A stretch of DNA of 64,000 nucleotides from Pseudomonas fragi (GTDB lineage Bacteria > Pseudomonadota > Gammaproteobacteria > Pseudomonadales > Pseudomonadaceae). The number at the start of each line of letters is the position of its first letter. The first letter of the stretch is position 1. This document shows, one piece after another, positions 45,491-56,400 of the stretch. The notes below the pieces were generated by a model. It worked only from the letters and a program-made list of their open reading frames with translations. It had not been told where the DNA came from and did no database searches. Made by a program: the position numbers and the translations under genes. Location: assembly GCF_900105835.1 (NCBI RefSeq), contig NZ_LT629783.1, positions 3,556,501 to 3,620,500 of the forward strand, given 5' to 3'.

Positions 45491-46030
45491 ATGCCCGGCG
45501 CATTGACAGCCTTTGAACTGCTACTTGAGATCGACCAGCGTTGTCGCTCGCTGGCGGCAGGCCTGGTGCCTGCCCAGGCACAGCTCGATACCTGGAGCGG
45601 TATTGGTTTTCGCATCGGCGAGCAGTGTTTTGTGGCGCCGATGGGCGAAATTGCCGAAATCCTGCATGAGCCGCGGTTTACCCTGTTGCCCGGGGTAAAG
45701 CCCTGGGTCAAGGGCGTGGCCAATTTGCGCGGGCAACTGTTGCCGATCATGGACCTGTGCGGGTTTTTCGGCATTGAGCTGTCACCCTTGCGCAAACAGC
45801 GCCGCGTATTGGTGCTGGAATACAAAGACGTGTTTGTCGGCCTGCAGGTCGATGAAGTGCAAGGCATGCAGCACTTTGCCCACGCCGACCTCAATACTGA
45901 TACACAAACCCTGCCCCATCCGGTGTTTGCGCCTTATGTGCAAGGGCACTTTGCCGCTGAGCAGCTGTGGTGGGTTTTTAGCCCGTTTGCCCTGGCCCGG
46001 GCTCCACAATTCTGGGCGGTAGCCGTGTGA
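45491..46030 (+). CDS. pilI: CheW-like adaptor PilI
   Basis: A 179-residue protein with one CheW domain (WSGIGFRIGEQCFVAPMGEI, VKGVANLRGQLLPIMDLCGF). It should couple the receptor PilJ to the kinase ChpA. It starts 10 bp after pilH. Confidence 0.93.
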   Translation: MPGALTAFELLLEIDQRCRSLAAGLVPAQAQLDTWSGIGFRIGEQCFVAPMGEIAEILHEPRFTLLPGVKPWVKGVANLRGQLLPIMDLCGFFGIELSPLRKQRRVLVLEYKDVFVGLQVDEVQGMQHFAHADLNTDTQTLPHPVFAPYVQGHFAAEQLWWVFSPFALARAPQFWAVAV

Positions 46031-46071
46031 ACAGGCTTTCAGCTTTAATACGGGATCTCAGGACCTGATCG

Positions 46072-48129
46072 ATGACCACAGCCAATACCGCTAAGCCAAT
46101 GGAAGGGTCGCGCAGTCGTTCGCAGATCATCGTGCTGTTTATCGCCCTGATCGTGTTCATCATGCTGTTGTTCGCCAACTTTGCGTACCTCAATACCCAG
46201 TCCAACTACGACAAGCAGTACATCAGCCATGCGGGCGAGTTGCGGGTGTTGTCCCAGCGCATTGCCAAGAACGCCACCGAAGCCGCTGCCGGCAAAGCCG
46301 CCGCATTCAAGTTGCTGATCGATGCGCGCAATGATTTCAGCCAGCGCTGGGGCTATCTGAAAAAAGGTGACCCGGCCACCGGCCTGCCTCCTGCGCCTGC
46401 GGCCGTACACAAGGAAATGCAGGCGGTGCAGCGTGACTGGGAGCTGCTGCTCAATAACGCCAACGCCATCCTGGCCAGTGAACAAACCGTGCTGTCGCTG
46501 CATCAGGTGGCCGCCACGCTGGCCGAGACCGTGCCGCAGTTGCAGGTTGAATACGAGAAAGTCGTCGAAATCCTGTTGCAGCGCGGCGCGCCAGCCAGCC
46601 AGGTGGCCCTGGCCCAGCGGCAGTCGTTGCTGGCCGAGCGTATTCTGGGGGCGGTCAATACGGTGCTGGCCGGCGACGAAAATGCCGCCCAGGCTGCAGG
46701 TGCCTTTGGGCGTGATGCCAACCGTTTCGGGCAAGTGCTCAACGGCATGCTTGAAGGCAATGAAGGGTTGCGTATTACCCAGGTTGAAGACAAGGATGCC
46801 CGCGCCCGCCTGCAGGAAATTTCCGAACTGTTTCAGTTTGTCTCCGGTTCCGTGGACGAAATCCTCGAAACCTCGCCGCAGCTGTTCCATGTGCGCGAAG
46901 CGGCGAACACCATTTTCAGCCTGTCGCAAACCTTGCTCGACGAAGCCTCGACCCTGGCCAATGGCTTTGAAAACCTCGCCAGCGGTCGCTCGCTGGACAT
47001 TATCGGTGGCTACGTTCTGGGCTTGCTGGCCCTGGCATCGATTATCCTGATCGGCTTGGTGATGGTGCGCGAAACCAACCGCCAGTTGCGTGAAACGGCT
47101 GAAAAGAACGAAAGAAACCAGAATGCGATCATGCGCCTCCTCGACGAAATTGCCGACCTGGCCGACGGTGACCTGACCGTGACCGCCTCGGTGACCGAAG
47201 ACTTTACCGGTGCCATTGCCGATTCGATCAATTATTCCATCGACCAACTGCGCGAACTGGTGGCCACCATCAACCTGACGGCAGGCCAGGTGGCCGCAGC
47301 GGTGCAGGAAACCCAGGCCACCGCCATGCAACTGGCCGAAGCGTCCGAGCATCAGGCCCAGCAAATCGCCGAGGCCTCGGGGGCGATCCAGGAAATGGCC
47401 CATTCAATCGATCAGGTGTCTGCCAACGCTTCCGAATCTTCGGCGGTGGCCGAGCGCTCCGTGGCGATTGCCAACAAAGGCAATGAAGTGGTGCACAACA
47501 CCATCCACGGCATGGACAACATTCGCGACCAGATCCAGGACACCGCCAAGCGGATCAAACGTTTGGGCGAGTCTTCCCAGGAAATCGGCGATATTGTCAG
47601 CCTGATTGATGATATTGCCGACCAGACCAATATTCTGGCACTCAACGCCGCCATCCAGGCATCGATGGCCGGTGATGCCGGACGCGGCTTTGCCGTGGTA
47701 GCCGACGAAGTACAGCGCCTGGCTGAGCGCTCGTCTGCGGCGACCCGGCAAATCGAGACGCTGGTGCGGGCCATTCAGGCGGATACCAACGAAGCGGTGA
47801 TTTCCATGGAACAAACCACCACTGAAGTGGTGCGCGGTGCCCGCTTGGCCCATGACGCCGGGGTCGCGCTGGAAGAGATCGAAGGCGTGTCGCAAAACCT
47901 GGCGGATCTGATTCAAAGCATCTCCAACGCGGCACAAAAGCAGACCACTTCGGCGGCGCAGATTTCCCTGACCATGAATGTCATTCAGCAAATCACCAAT
48001 CAGACCTCGTCCGGTTCCACGGCGACGGCCGAAAGCATTGGCAACCTGGCCAAAATGGCCAGCCAATTGAGGCGCTCGGTGTCCGGCTTCACGCTGCCTG
48101 CTCCGTCCAAAGACCATGAGCCACAGTAA
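46072..48129 (+). CDS. pilJ: Pil-Chp methyl-accepting receptor PilJ
   Basis: A 685-residue receptor. A first membrane helix lies near residues 20-40 ([22 protein letters not shown]), a periplasmic PilJ sensor region follows, and a second helix is near residues 310-330 ([23 protein letters not shown]). A HAMP region and the signalling domain come next, with tip [20 protein letters not shown]. It senses surface contact and pilin in known systems. The usual methyltransferase gene pilK does not follow. Confidence 0.95.
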   Translation: MTTANTAKPMEGSRSRSQIIVLFIALIVFIMLLFANFAYLNTQSNYDKQYISHAGELRVLSQRIAKNATEAAAGKAAAFKLLIDARNDFSQRWGYLKKGDPATGLPPAPAAVHKEMQAVQRDWELLLNNANAILASEQTVLSLHQVAATLAETVPQLQVEYEKVVEILLQRGAPASQVALAQRQSLLAERILGAVNTVLAGDENAAQAAGAFGRDANRFGQVLNGMLEGNEGLRITQVEDKDARARLQEISELFQFVSGSVDEILETSPQLFHVREAANTIFSLSQTLLDEASTLANGFENLASGRSLDIIGGYVLGLLALASIILIGLVMVRETNRQLRETAEKNERNQNAIMRLLDEIADLADGDLTVTASVTEDFTGAIADSINYSIDQLRELVATINLTAGQVAAAVQETQATAMQLAEASEHQAQQIAEASGAIQEMAHSIDQVSANASESSAVAERSVAIANKGNEVVHNTIHGMDNIRDQIQDTAKRIKRLGESSQEIGDIVSLIDDIADQTNILALNAAIQASMAGDAGRGFAVVADEVQRLAERSSAATRQIETLVRAIQADTNEAVISMEQTTTEVVRGARLAHDAGVALEEIEGVSQNLADLIQSISNAAQKQTTSAAQISLTMNVIQQITNQTSSGSTATAESIGNLAKMASQLRRSVSGFTLPAPSKDHEPQ

Positions 48130-48156
48130 TGCGCTGCAATTCTGACTGGAGTCGTT

Positions 48157-51100
48157 ATGGTTGACCGGCACGACTATGTGGCCCTTGAGTGGGTTAAAGG
48201 CGAAATTGCCCACACCCTGAAGCAGGCCCGCGCGGCGCTGGAGACCTATGCGCTGCAACCGGCGGCGGCGCCACTGGAACAATGCCTGGCCTGCATTCAT
48301 CAGGTGCATGGCAGCTTGCTGATGGTCGAGTTCTACGGCGCGGCCTTGCTGGCCGAAGAGATGGAGCAACTGGTGATTGCCCTGCAGCAAGGCCGCGTCA
48401 GCCAGGTTGATGAAGCCCTGCGCCTGTTGCAACAAGCCTTCAGCCAATTGCCGCTGTATCTGGACCGCGTCCACAGTGCCCGGCGCGACTGGCCTCTGGT
48501 GGTGTTGCCGCTGCTCAACGATTTGCGCAGCGCCCGTGGCCAGGCCTTGTTGTCGGAAACCAGCCTGTTCAGCCCGCCCTTGCAGGAGGTGCCCGCCCTG
48601 GATGCAGAGGCCCTGGCCCGTTTGCAGCCTGAAGATTTGCCGCGCGAATTGCGTGCGCTGCGCCATAGCCTGCAGGCCGCATTCCTGGGCTTGCGCCGTG
48701 GCGAAGCGGTGCAGGCCAACCTGGAAATCATGGCGGGGGTGTTCGCCAATCTTCAAGGCCTGTGCCAGGGCTCGCCGCTCAATGCCCTGTGGAAAATTGC
48801 CGCTGCGCTGGTCGACGGCATGCTCAAAGGCCGGGTGCCCAATAGCCCGGCCCTGCGCAGCCTGCTGAAAAAGTCTGACAGGGAGCTCAAGCGCCTGCTG
48901 GCACAGGGCATCGAGGCCATCAATCAGCCAGCCCCCGAAGAACTGCTGACCAGCCTGCTGTTTTATATTGCCAAGGCCGAGCACCCGACCACGAAAATGC
49001 TCGCGTTGAAAAATCACTACGAGCTGGACCAGGCCATGCCCGATGCGGCGATGGTCGATGAGGAGCGGGCGCGCCTGGCCGGCCCTGACCGCGACGCCAT
49101 GCGCTCGGTGGTGGCCGCGTTGTGCGAAGAGCTGGTACGGGTCAAGGAGCGCCTCGACCTGTTTGTGCGCAGTGACCGTCTGCATGTCTCGGAGCTGAGC
49201 AGCCTGATGGCGCCGCTGCGCCAGATTGCCGACACCCTGGCTGTGCTGGGGTTCGGGCAACCGCGTAAAGTCATCATCGATCAACTGGCGGTGCTGCAAA
49301 GCCTGGCCCAGGGCCAGCGCGAACCCACCGATGCGGTGTTGATGGATGTGGCTTCGGCCTTGCTGTATGTCGAAGCCACCCTGGCGGGCATGGTCGGCAG
49401 TGTCGAGCCTTCGCAGCGCGAAGAAAGCCGTTTGCCCACCACCGACCTGATGCAGATTCACCAATTGGTGATCAAGGAAGCGCGCATCAGTCTTGAAGAA
49501 GTCAAAGACCTGATCGGCGATTACCTGGCGGCTGACCACGACCGCCAGCACCTGCAGCCCGTGCCCGCGCTGTTGACGCAAATCCGCGGTGCGTTGGCGA
49601 TGATCCCCCTCAATCGCGCGGCCAGCTTGCTGCAAGCCTGCAATCAATATGTGAACGAGTGTTTGTTGCAAGGCCCCGGCCAGCCCGCGGATGAACAGCT
49701 TGATCACCTGGCCGATGCACTGGTCAGCATCGAATATTACCTGGAACGTCTGGCCCAGGACCCTGGCGCTTCGAGCGAACAGGTGCTGGATCGGGCCGAA
49801 AACAGCCTGGCCGAGTTGGGCTATGCGCCAGCGGTAAACCCCGTGGCGTTGCCCGATGACAGCCCCGGGCACCCAACGCAACGGCTGATGCCGGACCGGC
49901 AGGCACAAAGCCTGGCCGATGCCCTGGCCAGCCCGCTGTCGGCGCTCAACCCGCCGGCGCAACACATGCCTGCCAGTTTGCTGCCACCGCCGGTAGATGA
50001 GGCGCCGTTGGACGAAGAACTGCTGGAAGTGTTTCTCGAAGAAACGGATGAAGTCCTGATCACCCTGCACGACTGCCTGCCGCAATGGGCTGCCAACCCG
50101 GCGGACAGTGCTGCGCTGGCCGAGTTGCGGCGTGGCTTTCATACCCTCAAGGGCAGCGGGCGCATGGTGCGTGCGCTGGTGCTGGCGGAGCTGGCGTGGG
50201 CGGTCGAAAACCTGCTTAACCGGGTGATCGAGCGCAGCGTGGCAGCGTCTGCGCAGATCTTCCAGCTGCTTGAAGACGTGCTGGTCATGCTGCCTGAGTT
50301 GATTCAGGCGTTTGCCGAGCAAAGCCAACGCCAGCGCGAAGACGTCGACCAACTGGCCGCACGCGCCCAGCGCCTGGCCAAAGGCGAGCCGCAACCGCTG
50401 CTGATCGCCCAGGACTCCAGCAGTTTCGACCCCCAGTTGCTGGATATCTTTCGCCAGGAAGCACAAAGCCACCTGGAGCGCCTCGACCGCTTTCTGGCCC
50501 AGGCCCGGGTACATAGGCCATTGCACGCCAGTGACGATTTGCAGCTGGCCATGCATACCCTCAAAGGCAGCGCACATATGGCGGGCGTGGTGCCGATGGC
50601 CGAGCTGGCCGCGCCGCTGGACCACCTGGTGCGTGAATACAAGGCGCACACCCTGGCCCTGGGCGCGGAAGAAATTGACCTGCTGCAGGAGGCTGGCACT
50701 TTGCTGCATGCGGGGCTCAATCAACTGGACAGCGATCCGCTGGCCGAGATACAGGGCGCGCGGTCACTGATCGAACGCACCGAGCAGTTGATCGCCAGCC
50801 GCCTGGATACCTTGCTCAACAGCCCTGCGAGCAGTTGGGTGGCCAAGCGCGACCCGCAGCGCACGGCCGAGTTTCTGGGCGAAAGCATGGACATCCTGTT
50901 CGATGCCCAGGAGCTGCTGAAAACCTGGCACCAGAACCCCCATGAGCGCGATGGCCTGGACACCCTGCTGGACCAGCTGACCACGCTGGGCGAGTCTGCC
51001 CACCTGCTCGACTTGCAGCCGATGGATGCGCTGTGCGAAGCCTTGCTGGACCTTTATGGCGCGGTTGAAGAAAGCAGCCTGGCGCCCAGCGAGCGGTTTT

Positions 51101-54033
51101 TCGAGGCGGCCGATGACGCCCATGAAGCGCTGATCAACATGCTCGACCAGTTGGCCGCGGGGCAGGAGATCACCCCACAGCCGCAATTGGTCCAGACCCT
51201 GCACGCACTCCTGCACGAGGGGCTGGCGCCCGATGCCACGGGGCTGATTCGCCGTGATGGCGGGCAGGCGACCGAGCTGGGCGCGGCCACCGAGCAATTG
51301 GGGGGCGGCCAGGATGAGGACTTCGACGAGGAAATCGTCGAGATTTTCCTCGAAGAGGCGGTGGATATTCTCGAGAGTGCCGCGCAGGCCCTGCAGCGCT
51401 GGCTCAGTGCGCCCGACAGCCTGGCATCACTGTCGTCCCTGCAGCGTGACTTGCACACCCTCAAGGGTGGTGCGCGCATGGCCGGCATCGAGCCGATAGC
51501 CGAATTGGCCCATGAGCTTGAACACTTGTACGAAGGCCTGCTGGACCGGCGCCTGAGTGACAGCCCGGCACTGGCTCGCCTGCTGGAGCGCAGCCACGAA
51601 CAGCTGGCGCTGATGCTTGAAAAACTGCTGCACAAGCAAGCGTTGAGCGAGCCCTATGAACTGATCGAAGCCATTCGCGGCTTTCGTTTGTACAGTGCAG
51701 CACTGCCAGCGCCCGGCAGTGTTGCCCCGCAAGCGCCACCGAGCAATGAAGATCCGCAGTTGCAGGACATCTTCCTCGATGAGGCCTTCGATATTCTCGA
51801 AAGTTCGGGTGCGGCCCTGGCACGCTGGCAAGCCGAGCCGCAGAACCATCTTGAAGTGGAAAACCTGCTGCGCGACCTGCACACCCTCAAAGGCGGAGCG
51901 CGGATGGTGGAAGTCGCCGCGATTGGCGATTTTGCCCACGAACTTGAAACCCTTTTTGAAGATATTTCGATAGGCACCATCACCCCCAGCGATGAGCTGT
52001 TTGTGTTGTTGCAGCGCTGCCACGACCAGCTGGCGCAGATGTTTGACGCACTGCGTAGTGGCCAGTCGCTGCCTTCGCCTTCGGTGCTGATCGAGAAGAT
52101 CCGCCAGATTGAGCGCAACGCCCGGCAGGCACCCGCCGCCCCGGTCAAGCCAGAGCCCGCACCGGCGCCGCTGCCCGAAGGTGAGCGCACCGGGCTGGAC
52201 ACCCTCAAGGTGCCGGCCGAGCTGCTGGAAGACCTGGTCAACCTGGCGGGCGAAGCCTCGATCATTCGTGGGCGCGTGGAGCAGCAGGTCAACGACGGTC
52301 AGGTCGCCCTCAACGAAATGCAGACCACCCTTGAGCGCATGCAGGACCAACTGCGGCGCCTCGACAGCGAAACCCAGGGCCGCCTGTACAACCGTGCACA
52401 CACCGAAGCCGATGGCGTGGCTTACGACGAATTTGACCCGCTGGAAATGGACCGCCATTCCCTGCTGCAGCAACTGTCCCGCGCCCTGTTTGAGTCGGCC
52501 TCCGACTTGCTCGACCTCAAGGCCACCCTGACGGCACGCTACCAGGACGCCCACGGCCTGCTGCAAAAGCAGGCGCGGGTGAACACGCAACTGCAAGAGG
52601 GCCTGATGGGCACGCGCATGGTGCCATTCGAGCGGGTATTGCCGCGCCTCAAGCGCGTGGTGCGCCAGGTGGCGAGCGAGCTGGGCAAACAGGTTGAATT
52701 CAGCGTGATCAATGCCGAGGCCGAAATCGATCGCAACGTGCTGGAGCGCATGGTCGCACCCCTGGAACATATGCTGCGCAACGCCGTCGACCACGGCCTG
52801 GAACCCGCCGACGTGCGCCATGCCAGCGGCAAGCCGGAGCAGGGGCTAATCAGCCTGGAGCTGTCTTACGAGGGTGGCGACGTGGTCTTTGACATGCACG
52901 ACGATGGTGCTGGCGTGCCGCTGGAAGCCGTGCGCCGCAAAGCCATCCTGCGGGGCTTGCTGGACCCCGAAGTGAGCATCAGCGACCGTGAGGTGTTGCA
53001 GTTCATCCTGCAGCCGGGGTTCTCCACCGCCGAAAAAATCACCCAGATCTCCGGGCGTGGCGTCGGCATGGACGTGGTACACGAAGAAGTGCGGCAGTTG
53101 GGCGGCAGCATGACCATCGACTCGGTGGCCGGGCAGGGCGTGCATTTTCAGATTCGCCTGCCGTTCAGCGTATCGCTCAACCGGGCCTTGATGGTGCAGT
53201 GCGCAGACGAGCAATACGCCATTGCCCTGGACACCGTTGAAGGCATCGTGCGTGTCATGCCCAACGAACTGGAGGGCTACTACCAGCTCAACCCGCCGCT
53301 GTATCACTACGGCGGGCAAACCTACGAACTGCGCTACCTGGGCGAGCTGCTGCAAACCGTGGGCAAACCCAAGCTGGTGGGCGAAAGCCATTCGCTGCCG
53401 GTGCTGCTGGTGCATTGCCAGGACCAGCGCGTAGCGTTGCAGGTGGATGCGCTGGCGGGTTCGCGGGAGATTGTGGTCAAGAGCCTCGGCCCGCAGTTTA
53501 CCGGGGTGCAGGGCCTGTCGGGCGCGACCATTTTGGGCGACGGGCGAGTGGTGCTGATTCTTGATCTGCTGGCCTATATCCGCGCCCATCAGGCGCGCCA
53601 GCCGTTGCAGCGGGCGCATCATGAAGCCGTCGGCGCACTGGAATTCACCCCGGCCGTGCGTCCGCCGCTGGTGCTGGTGGTGGACGACTCGGTCACCGTG
53701 CGCAAAGTCACCAGCCGCCTGCTCGAACGCAACGGCATGAACGTCATCACGGTCAAGGACGGGGTCGACGCCATGAGCGTACTGGAAGAACACATCCCGG
53801 ACCTGATGCTGCTGGACATCGAAATGCCGCGCATGGACGGCTTTGAAGTGGCCACCCGCGTGCGCAACGACCCGCGCCTCAAGGACCTGCCGATCATCAT
53901 GATTACCTCGCGCACCGGGCAAAAACACCAGAACCGGGCGATGGCCATTGGCGTCAACGATTACCTGGGCAAGCCGTATCAAGAGTCGGTGCTGCTGGAG
54001 CGCATCGCCTACTGGAGCAACTTCCATGCTTGA
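48157..54033 (+). CDS. chpA: Pil-Chp hybrid histidine kinase ChpA (PilL)
   Basis: A 1958-residue CheA-type kinase with several phosphotransfer modules. HTLKG histidines are at H662, H800, H1100 and H1242; degenerate Hpt-like segments occur at about 48 (IHQVHGSLLMVEF) and about 940 (LGESAHLL). After these come a dimerisation segment, the kinase core (N-box HMLRNAVDHGLE near 1538, HDDGAGVPLE, GFSTAEKITQISGRGVGMDV), a CheW domain, and a receiver with D1887 (LLDIEMPRMDG). It is shorter than the P. aeruginosa protein (about 2470 residues, from memory), which has more Xpt domains. Confidence 0.94.
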   Translation: MVDRHDYVALEWVKGEIAHTLKQARAALETYALQPAAAPLEQCLACIHQVHGSLLMVEFYGAALLAEEMEQLVIALQQGRVSQVDEALRLLQQAFSQLPLYLDRVHSARRDWPLVVLPLLNDLRSARGQALLSETSLFSPPLQEVPALDAEALARLQPEDLPRELRALRHSLQAAFLGLRRGEAVQANLEIMAGVFANLQGLCQGSPLNALWKIAAALVDGMLKGRVPNSPALRSLLKKSDRELKRLLAQGIEAINQPAPEELLTSLLFYIAKAEHPTTKMLALKNHYELDQAMPDAAMVDEERARLAGPDRDAMRSVVAALCEELVRVKERLDLFVRSDRLHVSELSSLMAPLRQIADTLAVLGFGQPRKVIIDQLAVLQSLAQGQREPTDAVLMDVASALLYVEATLAGMVGSVEPSQREESRLPTTDLMQIHQLVIKEARISLEEVKDLIGDYLAADHDRQHLQPVPALLTQIRGALAMIPLNRAASLLQACNQYVNECLLQGPGQPADEQLDHLADALVSIEYYLERLAQDPGASSEQVLDRAENSLAELGYAPAVNPVALPDDSPGHPTQRLMPDRQAQSLADALASPLSALNPPAQHMPASLLPPPVDEAPLDEELLEVFLEETDEVLITLHDCLPQWAANPADSAALAELRRGFHTLKGSGRMVRALVLAELAWAVENLLNRVIERSVAASAQIFQLLEDVLVMLPELIQAFAEQSQRQREDVDQLAARAQRLAKGEPQPLLIAQDSSSFDPQLLDIFRQEAQSHLERLDRFLAQARVHRPLHASDDLQLAMHTLKGSAHMAGVVPMAELAAPLDHLVREYKAHTLALGAEEIDLLQEAGTLLHAGLNQLDSDPLAEIQGARSLIERTEQLIASRLDTLLNSPASSWVAKRDPQRTAEFLGESMDILFDAQELLKTWHQNPHERDGLDTLLDQLTTLGESAHLLDLQPMDALCEALLDLYGAVEESSLAPSERFFEAADDAHEALINMLDQLAAGQEITPQPQLVQTLHALLHEGLAPDATGLIRRDGGQATELGAATEQLGGGQDEDFDEEIVEIFLEEAVDILESAAQALQRWLSAPDSLASLSSLQRDLHTLKGGARMAGIEPIAELAHELEHLYEGLLDRRLSDSPALARLLERSHEQLALMLEKLLHKQALSEPYELIEAIRGFRLYSAALPAPGSVAPQAPPSNEDPQLQDIFLDEAFDILESSGAALARWQAEPQNHLEVENLLRDLHTLKGGARMVEVAAIGDFAHELETLFEDISIGTITPSDELFVLLQRCHDQLAQMFDALRSGQSLPSPSVLIEKIRQIERNARQAPAAPVKPEPAPAPLPEGERTGLDTLKVPAELLEDLVNLAGEASIIRGRVEQQVNDGQVALNEMQTTLERMQDQLRRLDSETQGRLYNRAHTEADGVAYDEFDPLEMDRHSLLQQLSRALFESASDLLDLKATLTARYQDAHGLLQKQARVNTQLQEGLMGTRMVPFERVLPRLKRVVRQVASELGKQVEFSVINAEAEIDRNVLERMVAPLEHMLRNAVDHGLEPADVRHASGKPEQGLISLELSYEGGDVVFDMHDDGAGVPLEAVRRKAILRGLLDPEVSISDREVLQFILQPGFSTAEKITQISGRGVGMDVVHEEVRQLGGSMTIDSVAGQGVHFQIRLPFSVSLNRALMVQCADEQYAIALDTVEGIVRVMPNELEGYYQLNPPLYHYGGQTYELRYLGELLQTVGKPKLVGESHSLPVLLVHCQDQRVALQVDALAGSREIVVKSLGPQFTGVQGLSGATILGDGRVVLILDLLAYIRAHQARQPLQRAHHEAVGALEFTPAVRPPLVLVVDDSVTVRKVTSRLLERNGMNVITVKDGVDAMSVLEEHIPDLMLLDIEMPRMDGFEVATRVRNDPRLKDLPIIMITSRTGQKHQNRAMAIGVNDYLGKPYQESVLLERIAYWSNFHA

Positions 54034-54478
54034 CCATCGCGTGGGCAGCCTGACCGCCCTGTTGCTGCCCCTGGCCGACCGTTACCTGCTGCTGCCCAAC
54101 GTCGCCATCGCCGAACTGATCGGCTGGCAGCGCGGCGAACCCAGCAGCGACTCCCCGCCCTGGCACCTGCGCCAGATCACCTGGCGCGACCACCAACTGC
54201 CGCTGATCAGCTTTGAAGCCGCATGCGGCGGGCCGCTGGTGATCGGTGAACGGGCGCGGATCGTGATCCTAAACACCCTGGGCGGTGACCCGGATTTCAA
54301 ATTCATGGCGATGGTGGTTCAGGGCATCCCGCGTTCCTACAAAGTCGACAGCCAACTGAGCTTCGTCGACGTACCGCTGAACCCGCTGGAGCGAGCGGCG
54401 GTGCAAGTGGGCGATCATGTGGCGAAAATCCCGGACTTACTGGCGCTGGAAAGGCTGGTGCGGGGCAGCGCGGATTAA
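54026..54478 (+). CDS. chpC: CheW-like protein ChpC
   Basis: A 150-residue CheW-fold protein overlapping the chpA end by 8 bp (ATG 54026). It reads MLDHRVGSLTALLLPLADRYLLLPN and later LPLISFEAACGG. ChpC is the second adaptor of the Pil-Chp system and may link other receptors to ChpA. In P. aeruginosa chpB lies between chpA and chpC; it is absent here. Confidence 0.9.
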   Translation: MLDHRVGSLTALLLPLADRYLLLPNVAIAELIGWQRGEPSSDSPPWHLRQITWRDHQLPLISFEAACGGPLVIGERARIVILNTLGGDPDFKFMAMVVQGIPRSYKVDSQLSFVDVPLNPLERAAVQVGDHVAKIPDLLALERLVRGSAD

Positions 54479-54486
54479 GCAGCACT

Positions 54487-54573
54487 TGTGGGAGCGGGCT
54501 TGCTCGCGATGCAGGCGATGCGGTCAGTCAGTTAAACCGCGGTGCTGCTACCGCGAGCAAGCCCGCTCCCACA
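54487..54573. repeat. REP inverted pair (family 1) after chpC
   Basis: TGTGGGAGCGGGCTTGCTCG and CGAGCAAGCCCGCTCCCACA, 9 bp after the chpC stop; a likely end of the pil-chp transcript. Confidence 0.95.
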
Positions 54574-54692
54574 GCGGTGGTGCAGGTTGCCCTGCTCGAC
54601 CAACGCCGCATTGCCCTTTAACTTCGCAACCCTGACCCTTATCTCGTAACCATGTGACACAGTCGCACTCTCGGCTTTTGAGGATTTTGCAC

Positions 54693-55310
54693 ATGTATCA
54701 CGGGGAGAAACTCAACGCCTGGACCCACCTGGTGGGTGCCGTGGCGGCAGCAGTGGGCAGTATCTGGTTGTTGGTAATGGCCTGCCTCGATGGCAGCCCG
54801 CAGAAGATTGTCAGTGTGGCCATCTATGGGGTCACGCTGGTGTTGCTGTACAGCGTGTCGACCGTGTACCACAGCGTGCGCGGGCGCTCGAAGGTGATCA
54901 TGCAGAAGTTCGATCACCTCTCCATTTACCTGTTGATCGCCGGCAGTTACACGCCGTTTTGCCTGGTCACGCTGCACGGGCCCTGGGGCTGGTCGTTGTT
55001 CGGGATCGTCTGGGGCATGGCGGTGATCGGCATGCTGCAGGAGATCAAGCCACGTTCCGAAACCCGCATCCTGTCCATCGTGATTTATGCCGTGATGGGC
55101 TGGATTGTGCTGGTGGCGGTCAAGCCGTTGCTGGCGGCGCTGGGCACCGCCGGCTTTATCTGGCTGGCCACCGGCGGGGTGATGTACACCGTGGGGATCA
55201 TCTTTTTTGCCCTCGATCACCGTCTGCGCCATGCCCACGGCATCTGGCACCTGTTCGTGATAGCCGGCAGCCTGCTGCATTTTGTGGCCATCGCGCATTA
55301 TGTGATCTGA
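54693..55310 (+). CDS. Hemolysin III family membrane protein (PAQR/TrhA type)
   Basis: A 205-residue protein with seven predicted membrane helices. It has the family His/Asp residues (LNAWTHLVG, YSVSTVYHSV, FDHLSIYLLIAGSYTPF, and HGIWHLFVIAGSLLHF at the end). I start at ATG 54693 with GAGG upstream; a GTG start 13 codons earlier exists. Hemolysis is unlikely to be its real role. The family binds metal and relates to membrane homeostasis. Confidence 0.9.
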   Translation: MYHGEKLNAWTHLVGAVAAAVGSIWLLVMACLDGSPQKIVSVAIYGVTLVLLYSVSTVYHSVRGRSKVIMQKFDHLSIYLLIAGSYTPFCLVTLHGPWGWSLFGIVWGMAVIGMLQEIKPRSETRILSIVIYAVMGWIVLVAVKPLLAALGTAGFIWLATGGVMYTVGIIFFALDHRLRHAHGIWHLFVIAGSLLHFVAIAHYVI

Positions 55311-55311
55311 C

Positions 55312-56169
55312 TCAGGGCAACTGCGCCTCGGGCTTGGGCTTTTGGGTGTCGCTGCGGATCTGCGCGTGGCTGATCAGGGCAAAGATAAAACTGCCACCGA
55401 TGATATTGCCGGCCAGGGTAGGGCCGGCAAAGATCAGCCAGAAGTCCTTCCAGGGCAACTCGCCAGCAAACACCAGATACGACACCTCGGCCGTACCGAC
55501 CACGATATGGGTGAAGTCACCCAGGGCCATCAGGTAGGTGATAAGGATGATGATCCACATCTTGGCGCTTTCCATGGACGGGATCATCCACACCATCGTG
55601 GCAATCATCCAGCCCGAGATGATGCCCTTGGCGAACATCTGGCTGGCGTCGTTTTCCATGACCTTGCGGCCGATCTCCAGGAAGGCCTTGTCGGTCTGCG
55701 TGTCGAAAATCGGCAAATGCAGCATCACATAAGCCACCAGCAGGGTGCCCATCAGGTTGCCCACCAGCACCACCGTCCAGAGCCGCAGCAGGCGCCCGAC
55801 GTTCTTGAGCGTGGGTTTGCTCATGATTGGCAGCACGGCGGTCAGGGTATTTTCGGTAAACAGCTGCTGACGGGACAGGATGACCGCCAGAAAACCCGCG
55901 CAGTAGCCGAAGCTGGCGATAACCTTGAAGCCTTCAGCGCTGGGCAGGCGCGAATTGAGCAAGCCCATAGCCATCAGCGACAGGCCCATCGTCAGCCCGG
56001 CGGCCAGTGCCGACCAGAACAGCGCGGCGATGCTGCGTTCCAGTTCCTGATCGCCCTGCTGGCGGATGATTTCGTGCAGCACCGCGGCGCGCGGTGGCTG
56101 GTTCTTGATGACATCGTGCTCTTCTTCAGCCGACAGGTTGGGGGTCTTGCCTGATTTTTGAGTGTCCAT
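55312..56169 (-). CDS. Formate/nitrite transporter family protein (YfdC-like)
   Basis: A 285-residue FNT channel homologue with six membrane helices, including ALFWSALAAGLTMGLSLMAMG and GTLLVAYVML. A hydrophilic N-terminal extension of about 45 residues carries charged clusters. YfdC of E. coli is the nearest named type. The substrate is unknown. It is convergent with the hemolysin III gene with almost no gap. Confidence 0.87.
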   Translation of the reverse strand: MDTQKSGKTPNLSAEEEHDVIKNQPPRAAVLHEIIRQQGDQELERSIAALFWSALAAGLTMGLSLMAMGLLNSRLPSAEGFKVIASFGYCAGFLAVILSRQQLFTENTLTAVLPIMSKPTLKNVGRLLRLWTVVLVGNLMGTLLVAYVMLHLPIFDTQTDKAFLEIGRKVMENDASQMFAKGIISGWMIATMVWMIPSMESAKMWIIILITYLMALGDFTHIVVGTAEVSYLVFAGELPWKDFWLIFAGPTLAGNIIGGSFIFALISHAQIRSDTQKPKPEAQLP

Positions 56170-56236
56170 AAGGCTCCAGAACCGTTGGCGTGTGCATGTA
56201 CGACACGCATGGACTGTAGCTGTTCACTATGGAACT

Positions 56237-56390
56237 CGTAGCAGCTGCCGGAGGCTGCGTTCGATTGCGAAGCGATCGCAGAACCTGAACGCACGGATTT
56301 TCAGTAAAACCGCGCCATATGATTTGCGACGGCTTCGTCGGAGTGCCGCATCACGCGAACGCAGCCTCGTTCCTTCGGCAGCTGCTACGG
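56237..56390. repeat. Long palindromic repeat, family 2
   Basis: CGTAGCAGCTGCCGGAGGCT at the left and CCTTCGGCAGCTGCTACGG at the right, with inner GCGAAGCGATCGC. It lies in the 231-bp gap upstream of the FNT gene. Confidence 0.85.
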
Positions 56391-56400
56391 GAGCCCGGCA

